Origin: Bacteroidales bacterium
GTDB lineage: Bacteria > Bacteroidota > Bacteroidia > Bacteroidales > JAADGE01
Length of the DNA: 13,207 nt
Direction of reading: 5' to 3'
Assembly (NCBI GenBank): GCA_024762915.1
Contig: JANTGL010000040.1
Location: forward strand, 1-13,207
The notes under the pieces are model-generated. The model searched no databases and was not told where the DNA came from. It was given only the letters and a program-made list of their open reading frames with translations. Positions 7,071 through 13,207 of this stretch are shown here, one piece after another; the first letter of the stretch is position 1, and every line of letters begins with the position of its first letter. The position numbers and the translations under genes are program-made.

Positions 7071-8612
7071 ATGAAGGTATCCGGAACCGTAAAAAATAAT
7101 AATCTGGCATATACACTCTTTGAAAGTATCCAAGGTAACACCATGGAATATACTTATAGAGGCAGTTTTACGACCAAAGTTACGGATACTATTTTATCTT
7201 TGACAGAGTCAAATCTGGAAAATGAAAATGTTGAGAAAAAAATCAGAAAACGGGTTTTCTTTATCATCGTTGAAGGTTTGCAAAATGTTACGCGTCATCA
7301 AAGTGCATCCGAATCAGACGAACTTGCCGGTTATCCCGGTTTATTTGTTGTTCAATATAAACCTGACGGCTATTATATTACGACAGGTAATTTAATAAGA
7401 TCTTCCGGTGAAGGAAATATCAAAAAACTTATTGATAAAATAAATAAATTAGATAAAGACGAATTAAAAAAATATTCTTTAGAAAAACTTGACGAGGGTG
7501 AATTTTCAGAAAAAGGCGGTGCCGGTCTCGGTTTAATTGAAATTGCTCGAAAATCAGGAAATAAATTAGTCTATGCTTTTGATAAAATCAATGATCAATT
7601 TTCTTTTTTTTATATGCATTCAAAGATTATTGATTTCAATGATAATCAAGATTCAAGTAATGAAGATTCTCTGAAACGAATTATTGAAAGACATAAAATA
7701 CTTGAAAAAGAAAATATTTTATTAAACTTTATCGGTGCTTTTACGCAAGATACACTTGTTAATCTGCTTTCTATAACGGAAAATCAGCTGCAAGGAACCG
7801 TTATTTTAAAAATGAAAGTTTTTAATTTAATGGTCGAAATTCTTCAAAACATTGTAAATCATGCCGATTTATATACCTACAATAATATTACGGGAAAACA
7901 TGCTATTTTTTATATAAAAGAAAGCAAAAAGTATCTTATTTTCACATCCGGAAATTATATTGAAAACTATAAAATAAAAGAATTTAAAAATAAATTAGAA
8001 TATGTAAACAATCTATCTGAAGATGATCTTTCGGATGCATACAATGAAACACTATTAAATTTCAATAATAAAAATGATGAAAATCCCGGTCTGGGCTTAC
8101 TCGATATTAAAATGAAAGCCAAGAATCGCTTTATCTATGATTTTTATAAAATCGATGAAAAATTTTCTTTTTTTACACTAAAAATTCAAATAAATAAAAT
8201 GAAAGACGGATTAGAAAAGTACATAATACAAAAAGAGGATGATACTCCTGAAATATTCCTTGACCCGGAAAAAGGAATCTTAAAATTTATAGGAAAATCA
8301 ATTCCCGAAAATGCCGTAAGTTTTTATAAACCGATTATTGATTGGTTACATGCTTATAAAGAAAAACCTGCTGATCATACTCAAGTTTCATTAAAGTTCG
8401 ATTATTATAACACAGCCACTGACAGACAATTAGTTAAAATTTTATTAATACTCGAAGAAATCTCAAAAAACAATTCTGTCGATCTTGATTGGTATTATAA
8501 TACAGGCGATATTTCAATGTTAAATGACGGTAAAAAATTCAAGGAACTTATTGATTTAAATATTGAAATTATTGAAATTATTGATGAAGATGCCGATGAT
8601 GATAATTTTTAA
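7071..8612 (+). CDS. SiaB-SiaB-SiaC fusion: two HATPase-like kinase modules plus a DUF1987 phosphoprotein module
   Basis: A 513-residue cytoplasmic signalling protein with three modules. Residues 13-185 and about 222-375 each resemble SiaB-type (DUF6272) kinases of the GHKL ATPase fold. Module 1 has the N-box E68-GLQN72-VTRH76 and G-box GGAGLGL at 149-155; module 2 has E256-ILQN260-IVNH264 and PGLGLL at 339-344. Both ATP sites therefore look intact. Residues 377-513 match SiaC (DUF1987): TPEIFLDPEKGILKFIGKS, PENAVSFYKPIIDWL, FDYYNTATDRQ and a WYYNTGD segment. In Pseudomonas aeruginosa SiaB phosphorylates a threonine of SiaC, and unphosphorylated SiaC binds the diguanylate cyclase SiaD. T448 in YYNTAT is the likely equivalent, with T450 nearby. 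Family knowledge gives kinase and target; their fusion is what is seen here. No SiaA phosphatase or cyclase is in the window. It is followed after 50 bp by the channel gene, with no signal peptide or membrane helix. Confidence 0.8.
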   Translation: MKVSGTVKNNNLAYTLFESIQGNTMEYTYRGSFTTKVTDTILSLTESNLENENVEKKIRKRVFFIIVEGLQNVTRHQSASESDELAGYPGLFVVQYKPDGYYITTGNLIRSSGEGNIKKLIDKINKLDKDELKKYSLEKLDEGEFSEKGGAGLGLIEIARKSGNKLVYAFDKINDQFSFFYMHSKIIDFNDNQDSSNEDSLKRIIERHKILEKENILLNFIGAFTQDTLVNLLSITENQLQGTVILKMKVFNLMVEILQNIVNHADLYTYNNITGKHAIFYIKESKKYLIFTSGNYIENYKIKEFKNKLEYVNNLSEDDLSDAYNETLLNFNNKNDENPGLGLLDIKMKAKNRFIYDFYKIDEKFSFFTLKIQINKMKDGLEKYIIQKEDDTPEIFLDPEKGILKFIGKSIPENAVSFYKPIIDWLHAYKEKPADHTQVSLKFDYYNTATDRQLVKILLILEEISKNNSVDLDWYYNTGDISMLNDGKKFKELIDLNIEIIEIIDEDADDDNF

Positions 8613-8662
8613 ATCATTCTTTTAATACTTAGTCGGCTAATTTCTAATTATCTGCTACCATA

Positions 8663-10657
8663 ATGCAAAAATACTTTTCGGAATTTACCGTAGAAATTAT
8701 TGATAAGGAGTTTCAAATAGATAATTTCAATTATCCTGAAACAGCTTTAATTAAATTCTTTGATGCTGATAAAAACCTGCTTTCCGAAGAGAAATTCGGT
8801 TATGCCGATTCAAGTTACATTAAAACATACATTAATCAAAATAATGAACTGCAACTTGACTATGCCTATACCGAAAATTTTGATATTGAATTTCTCAGAA
8901 AAAAAGTATATTCCGAAAAAGTAATTCTTGAAAATTTTTCGGCTGTAAATGCCTTTTTTAACAATTCTGAAAAAGATCTTAATTTTTCGGAAATGCTTTT
9001 TGAAGGTAAATTAATTGATTTTAATAACACCTATTTTATCAGTAATACATTAAATTTCTCATTTTCAGTATTTTTTACGGAAAAAACTGATTTCAGTAAT
9101 TGTTTATTTAAATGTGATATTGTAAATTTTTCAAAAACATCCTTTTCCGAAGGGGATGTTATTTTTAAGAACAGTGTTTTTCATAAGGGAATAAAGGATT
9201 TTCAAAATATTGAATTTCAAGAAGGCAGAGTCAGTTTTATAAATGTTGAATTTAATGAAGGCGATGTTCTTTTTACCGATACAAAATTCAATAAAGGACT
9301 GATAACCTTTAAAGTAGCCGTTTTCGGTACAGGCAGAATAGATTTCTCAAGGGTTTTATTCGGAAAAGATGAAACAACTTTTGAAAAAGTCGATTTCGGC
9401 GACGGCGATATCTCTTTCAGATCTGCGGACTTTCAAAACGGGAAAGTAAACTTTACAAGTGCGTCATTCGGCAACGGGAAAAAATCATTTATTAATACGG
9501 ATTTCGGTAACGGAAATCTGTATTTTAAAAATGTTAATTTCGGTAATGGTGCCGTTTCATTCAGATTATCAAATTTCGGCTCGGGAACGGCAGATTTTCA
9601 TTATTGCGAATTCGGAACAGGAAACGTGCAATTTGATCGTTCGGTTTTTTTGAGCGGCAATGTGGATATGAAAGCAGTTAATTTCGGAGAAGGTAAAGTC
9701 AGCTTTAACAAAACTTTTTTCGGTGATAATAATATCACGCTCGAAGGCTCTGTTATGAAAGGGATTTTTCTTATAAAAGATTCTGTTTTCGGTAAAGGAG
9801 AATTCAATTTTAGTGAAGCCGATTTTAAAGATTGTGATGTTGAAATAAATAATGTTGATTTCGGAATCGGAAAAATTACTTTCAGACAATCACGTTTTAA
9901 TACACTTTCTTTAAGCGGCTCTCAATTAGACAATTACTTTAATCTTCAGATTACTTCCTGCAAAATGTTGGATTTATCAAATACGGTCGTTAAAGATATT
10001 TTGGATATTAATCCGCCTGATTTTGATCCAGAAATCGAAGCCGTTGATTTCTCCGGAATGCGTTTATTGGGCAGAATCTATATTGATTGGAGACGTGCCA
10101 ATTTGAAAGAGTTAATTTACAAACAAAATTCTACCATAAAAAGCAAAGAAGAACAGTTTAGAATTCTTAAAGAAAATTACAATGTTACCGGTCAATATTC
10201 CTATGAAGATGAAGCTTATGTTGAATTTAAAAGAACGGAAGCTTTTGCACATTTGAAAGAAGATATTTCTAAACGACCTCGACTAAAAATATTTGCTTAT
10301 ATAAACTATGCATTTAAATGGTTGGTTTTTGATAAAATGGGAAAATTTGCAACCGATCCGCTTCGTGTTTTAATGACCATGCTCCTAACCTATTTATTTT
10401 TTACTTTTTTATACGTTTTTCTGGCTAAAATCGGTGAAGTTCATATCGTTTCTTCACTTTTCGAACCGAATGATCCCAGAATCTTAGGGCCTATCGGAAA
10501 AGCCTTTTATCACAGTGCAATAACCTTTCTCACAATTGGTTACGGCGATTATTATCCGGAGGGAATTTCACGATGGATTTCTTCAATCGAAGGGTTTGTC
10601 GGCTTATTTTTAATGTCTTACTTTACGGTTGCTTTTGTTCGTAAAATACTAAGATAA
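8663..10657 (+). CDS. Two-TM potassium-channel-like protein with N-terminal 12-residue FGxG solenoid
   Basis: A 664-residue membrane protein. Residues 1-110 are an unassigned N-terminal domain without a signal peptide, so they should be cytoplasmic. Residues 112-410 consist of 25 consecutive 12-residue units with consensus xFGxGxVxFxxx, one unit being 11 long; this should fold as a right-handed beta-solenoid. Residues 411-560 form a linker with a helical, charged region. The C-terminus is a classical pore module: TM1 at about 567-590, a pore helix, the selectivity filter TIGYGD at 624-629, and TM2 at about 638-660. TIGYGD is the K+ filter signature, so potassium conduction is the likely activity. 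A full VSD or TrkA/RCK domain is absent; the solenoid may be the gating or ligand-sensing part. It resembles pentapeptide-repeat ion-channel proteins, yet the period is 12 rather than 5. The ppk start follows its stop by 7 nt. Confidence 0.82.
   Translation: MQKYFSEFTVEIIDKEFQIDNFNYPETALIKFFDADKNLLSEEKFGYADSSYIKTYINQNNELQLDYAYTENFDIEFLRKKVYSEKVILENFSAVNAFFNNSEKDLNFSEMLFEGKLIDFNNTYFISNTLNFSFSVFFTEKTDFSNCLFKCDIVNFSKTSFSEGDVIFKNSVFHKGIKDFQNIEFQEGRVSFINVEFNEGDVLFTDTKFNKGLITFKVAVFGTGRIDFSRVLFGKDETTFEKVDFGDGDISFRSADFQNGKVNFTSASFGNGKKSFINTDFGNGNLYFKNVNFGNGAVSFRLSNFGSGTADFHYCEFGTGNVQFDRSVFLSGNVDMKAVNFGEGKVSFNKTFFGDNNITLEGSVMKGIFLIKDSVFGKGEFNFSEADFKDCDVEINNVDFGIGKITFRQSRFNTLSLSGSQLDNYFNLQITSCKMLDLSNTVVKDILDINPPDFDPEIEAVDFSGMRLLGRIYIDWRRANLKELIYKQNSTIKSKEEQFRILKENYNVTGQYSYEDEAYVEFKRTEAFAHLKEDISKRPRLKIFAYINYAFKWLVFDKMGKFATDPLRVLMTMLLTYLFFTFLYVFLAKIGEVHIVSSLFEPNDPRILGPIGKAFYHSAITFLTIGYGDYYPEGISRWISSIEGFVGLFLMSYFTVAFVRKILR
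8996..9892 (+). repeat. Tandem 36-bp repeat tract encoding the FGxG solenoid
   Basis: Twenty-five units of 36 bp, one of 33 bp at unit 22, encode the 12-residue repeats. The best-conserved stretch is units 10-20 (residues 220-351), with starts such as DFGDGDISF, DFGNGNLYF, NFGNGAVSF and NFGEGKVSF. Outer units diverge, mostly keeping Phe at positions 2 and 9. The DNA is not close to identical between units, so the array is old or selected for protein structure. Confidence 0.8.
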
Positions 10658-10664
10658 AATTTTT

Positions 10665-12728
10665 ATGAATCCTGAAAACAGATATTTTGACAGAGAACTC
10701 AGTTGGTTGTCTTTTAATCGTTTAGTACTTGACCAAACCAAAGACAAATCTCTGCCTTTGTTTGAACGTATTAAATTTTGCGCCATTTATGATTCTAATC
10801 TGGATGAATTTTACCGTATCCGAGTCGCTTATTATCAAAGTTTAGCAGATATTCCTAAAAAGAGTCGAAAAGTATTGGATTATTCTCCGAAATCCGTTCT
10901 TTCAAATATTAAAGAAGAAGTTACTAAACAATTAAAAGATTTTGAAAATACGTTTTATAATGAAATTATTCCGGAATTGGAAGAATCCGGTATTATTTTA
11001 TGGCAAAATCAAGAATTAACGGAAGCACACAATAATTATTTGAAAGATTATTTTTCAAAAGAGGTATTACCCGAAATACAACCTGTTCTTCTTTCAAGCT
11101 CAGGGGCTGTTTTGTCGTTTTTAAAAGATAATCAGATTTATCTTGTGTTGAAAATTCACAAAAAAAATCGTCCGCCCGAATATAAATCCAACTATGCCGT
11201 TATTCAAATCCCCTCTGATACATTAGGTCGTTTTGTTTCCATACCGCCTTTAAACGGAAAATTTTTATATCTTTTTTTGGAAGATGTTATCAGAAAACAT
11301 CTCTATATGATTTTTCCCGGTTATCATATAGAAGCTACTTACAGTATTAAGCTCTCCAGAAATGCTGATTTAATGATAGAAGATGAATTTTCGGGAAACT
11401 TACTCAATAAACTTAAAAAAAGTTTAAAGCAACGAAAAACCGGCTTCCCGGCACGTTTTATTTATGACGGTAAAATGCCTGAAGATGTTAAAATCGTTTT
11501 ACAATTAGCATTTAATTTATCTGAAAAAGATTTCTTCCCCGTCGGGAAATATTTGAATTTCAGCGACCTTACTCAATTAACCAACCCATTTAGTCCGAAA
11601 TTTGAGTTATCGCCTTTAAACCAACTAAATCACCCTGTAATCGATAAATATGATTCCATAATCGATGCAGTTGAAGAAAATGACTTGTTATTACATTTCC
11701 CGTATCAAACGTATGATTACGTGCTTCGATTTTTTCATGAAGTAGCAACTAATCCCGAAATTAACGAAATTAAAACAACTCAATATCGGGTAGCCACAAA
11801 CTCGGCCATTGTTAATGCTTTAATTGCTGCAGCCGGTAACGGAAAAGAAGTTACCGTATTTGTGGAAGTTAAAGCACGTTTTGATGAAGAAAATAATATT
11901 GCCTTTGCCGATAAAATGAGAGATGCCGGAATCAATGTCATAGCCAGTATTCCGGGATTAAAAGTTCATGCAAAAGCAGCATTAGCTATTAAAAATTCGT
12001 CTAAAAAAGGAAAAAGAAAATCATACGCTTTTCTCGGAACGGGAAATTTTAATGAAAAAACAGCCAGACAATACGCCGATGAAGGATTTTTTACATCCGA
12101 TAAAAATATTACGAAAGATTTAGAAAAACTGTTTCTGTATCTTGAAAATCCGATAGATACTTTTAATTTTAAACACCTGTTAGTACCCGGATTCAATATG
12201 TTATCGGTTATTAGAGAAAAAGTAAACAGAGAAATTAACTTTGCCGAAGAAGGAAAAAAAGCGCATTTAATATTTAAATTAAACGGTTTAGGAGACAAAG
12301 AAATAATTGATTTGTTGTATGATGCCGGTTCAAAAGGAGTAAAAATTAATTTAATTGTTAGGGGTATTTGCAAGTTGAGACCGAATTTACCGTTTAGCAA
12401 AAACATTACAATCACAAGAATTGTTGATCGTTTTTTGGAACATTCGAGAATCTACGCTTTTTATAATTCCGGTAACAGAGAAGTTTATTTATCATCTGCC
12501 GATTTTTTAAGCAGAAACCTAAGACGACGTATTGAAGCTGCTTTTCCTGTTTATAATACGGAATTAGTTCACGAAATTTTTGATATTTTGAAATTACAGT
12601 TAAGAGATAATGTAAAAGCAAAATTGTTAGATGAAAATATCAAAAATATAAATAAGGAAATGACGAAAACAAAGAAATATCGTTCTCAATCAGATATTTA
12701 CGACTATTTAAAGAGAAAATCCGAATAA
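10665..12728 (+). CDS. ppk1: Polyphosphate kinase 1
   Basis: This 687-residue enzyme reversibly moves the gamma phosphate of ATP onto inorganic polyphosphate chains, at the inner membrane or in the cytosol. It opens with the PPK1 N-domain signature FDRELSWLSFNRLVL and SNLDEFYRIRVA. The phospholipase D-like C-domains hold the autophosphorylated histidine H435 in GLKVHAK, and the second conserved histidine H593 in LEHSRIYAF. TTQYRVATNSAIVNAL, VEVKARFDEENNI and FLGTGNFNEKTARQY are also present. Length equals that of the Escherichia coli enzyme (688), so the gene is complete. The ATG follows the channel stop by 7 nt, indicating one operon with the channel and the SiaB-SiaC fusion, an uncommon neighbourhood for ppk, which is more often beside ppx. 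PolyP is linked to stress and biofilm control, which would suit the signalling context (inference). Confidence 0.96.
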   Translation: MNPENRYFDRELSWLSFNRLVLDQTKDKSLPLFERIKFCAIYDSNLDEFYRIRVAYYQSLADIPKKSRKVLDYSPKSVLSNIKEEVTKQLKDFENTFYNEIIPELEESGIILWQNQELTEAHNNYLKDYFSKEVLPEIQPVLLSSSGAVLSFLKDNQIYLVLKIHKKNRPPEYKSNYAVIQIPSDTLGRFVSIPPLNGKFLYLFLEDVIRKHLYMIFPGYHIEATYSIKLSRNADLMIEDEFSGNLLNKLKKSLKQRKTGFPARFIYDGKMPEDVKIVLQLAFNLSEKDFFPVGKYLNFSDLTQLTNPFSPKFELSPLNQLNHPVIDKYDSIIDAVEENDLLLHFPYQTYDYVLRFFHEVATNPEINEIKTTQYRVATNSAIVNALIAAAGNGKEVTVFVEVKARFDEENNIAFADKMRDAGINVIASIPGLKVHAKAALAIKNSSKKGKRKSYAFLGTGNFNEKTARQYADEGFFTSDKNITKDLEKLFLYLENPIDTFNFKHLLVPGFNMLSVIREKVNREINFAEEGKKAHLIFKLNGLGDKEIIDLLYDAGSKGVKINLIVRGICKLRPNLPFSKNITITRIVDRFLEHSRIYAFYNSGNREVYLSSADFLSRNLRRRIEAAFPVYNTELVHEIFDILKLQLRDNVKAKLLDENIKNINKEMTKTKKYRSQSDIYDYLKRKSE

Positions 12729-12736
12729 ATATTCGG
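12721..12736 (+). terminator. Small hairpin over the ppk1 stop codon
   Basis: CCGAAT (12721-12726) and ATTCGG (12731-12736) pair around AAAT, with the ppk1 stop inside the hairpin, followed by TTCT. The T tract is poor, so this may be a weak terminator or a 3'-end structure. Confidence 0.3.
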
Positions 12737-13207
12737 TTCTGCCATGAATCTAGTGGTTAATTATTAAAATTAAGTCTTACAATTATTATGACACTGAAAT
12801 CAGAAACTTGAAATTAAAGTTTTCAGAAATAATAACTTGTAAAAAAGGCATATTGATTTTTTTAATTAACTAATAACAAACTTACTGTGTTTTTATATTT
12901 TTAAAAACCAACTGTTTTGTACTTTCTCGCTCTAATATCGAATTTCAAATTTCAAGTTTCAGCTTTAATTTAGATATTAATACATCGGGACTTTCAGTAA
13001 ATGAAAAGTTTTTAAAAATTATGATCATTTTACAAGTTGTTACATTCGACCTTAAAGAAATTTAGTAGTTTTCAAACGAAGAAGAACGTAAAAATAAAAG
13101 CTGTTTGAAGAACCGGAGCTTGCGAAGGGAGTGAGTTCTTTTATTTTAGTGATTCGTAGTGTAGAAAACAAGAAATTTATTTACAGTCTTGATTTTTTGT
13201 TACTTTT
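12729..13207. other. Non-coding intergenic region with inverted repeats
   Basis: No convincing gene, tRNA or rRNA is seen in these 479 bases. It holds a 13-bp inverted repeat (GAAACTTGAAATT at 12803-12815 and AATTTCAAGTTTC at 12948-12960) and an 11-bp one (AACTTGTAAAA at 12834-12844 and TTTTACAAGTT at 13028-13038). The pairs cross rather than nest, so together they do not form one simple hairpin. A short minus-strand frame of 27 codons runs through the AATTTCAA repeats but has no supporting signals. The right part is described separately. Confidence 0.5.
13091..13207 (+). repeat. Probable dispersed Bacteroidota repeat element, cut by the window end
   Basis: A perfect 10-bp inverted repeat (AAAATAAAAG at 13091-13100 and CTTTTATTTT at 13138-13147) encloses a GC-richer, purine-rich 37-bp core with CTGTTTGAAG and GGAGCTTGCGAAGG. 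A reading frame stays open from 13098 to the edge and includes SSFILVIRSVENKKFIYSLD. From memory, such frames and the TCTTGATTTTTTGTTAC-like tail recur as dispersed sequences in Bacteroidota genomes, so I read this as a repeat and not a gene; the memory is not verified here. Confidence 0.35.

Noticed and set aside
6941..7144. A 67-codon minus-strand open frame between the C1 peptidase and the SiaB-SiaC fusion
   Set aside because: It overlaps the start of the fusion gene and its promoter box; the translated product is AT-driven, without a leader or motif.
9569..9889. Minus-strand open frames opposite the FGxG repeat tract
   Set aside because: They mirror the 36-bp repeats and show no start signals or recognisable domains.
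8996..9892. Pentapeptide repeats or a CRISPR-like array
   Set aside because: The protein period is 12, not 5, the units are translated in one frame with a Phe/Gly pattern, and there are no identical repeats with unique spacers.
11966..12415. A 149-codon open frame antisense to ppk1
   Set aside because: It lies wholly opposite the conserved PPK1 catalytic region and has no signal of its own, so it is a by-product of ppk1 codon use.

Overview
The window looks like a chromosomal segment of a low-GC member of the Bacteroidota, probably an uncultured Bacteroidales- or Flavobacteriia-like organism. The evidence is: AT-rich DNA, no Shine-Dalgarno sequences before the starts, several matches to the Bacteroidota promoter box TAnnTTTG, four signal peptides ending in the typical ...SQ/...GQ, and family content (CarboxypepD_reg-like, DUF4384, SiaB/SiaC-like modules).

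Layout. (1) 105-1931, minus strand: a two-gene unit with a secreted protein of unknown function followed 3 nt later by an RluD-type pseudouridine synthase. (2) 1932-2122: divergent promoter region. (3) 2123-2878, plus: a small secreted protein with a carboxypeptidase-regulatory-like domain, starting at TTG. (4) 2884-3071, minus: a previously uncalled 47-codon gene for a double-glycine-leader peptide (LTEKEMSFIFGG), with its own TAAGTTTG promoter box and a hairpin terminator. (5) 3148-6948, plus: two secreted cysteine-protease proteins, one with 16 MORN repeats, an Ig-like domain and a C14 caspase domain, the other a C1 papain-type peptidase with a DUF4384-like C-terminus. (6) 7071-12728, plus: a compact three-gene unit made of a SiaB-SiaB-SiaC fusion, a two-helix K+-channel protein carrying about 25 units of a 12-residue FGxG repeat, and polyphosphate kinase Ppk1. 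(7) 12729-13207: no convincing gene; inverted repeats and the start of what looks like a dispersed repeat cut by the window edge.

How the parts may work together (inference). The GG-peptide is divergent from the MORN-caspase gene with only 76 bp between the starts, so their transcription may be linked. The caspase and papain-like proteins, both exported, look like a pair. The 3' unit joins a partner-switching kinase and its phospho-target in one chain with a putative ion channel and polyphosphate synthesis, suggesting a signalling or stress module linking phosphorylation state, ion flux and polyP. The most novel-looking items are the GG-leader peptide, the SiaB-SiaB-SiaC fusion and the FGxG solenoid channel.
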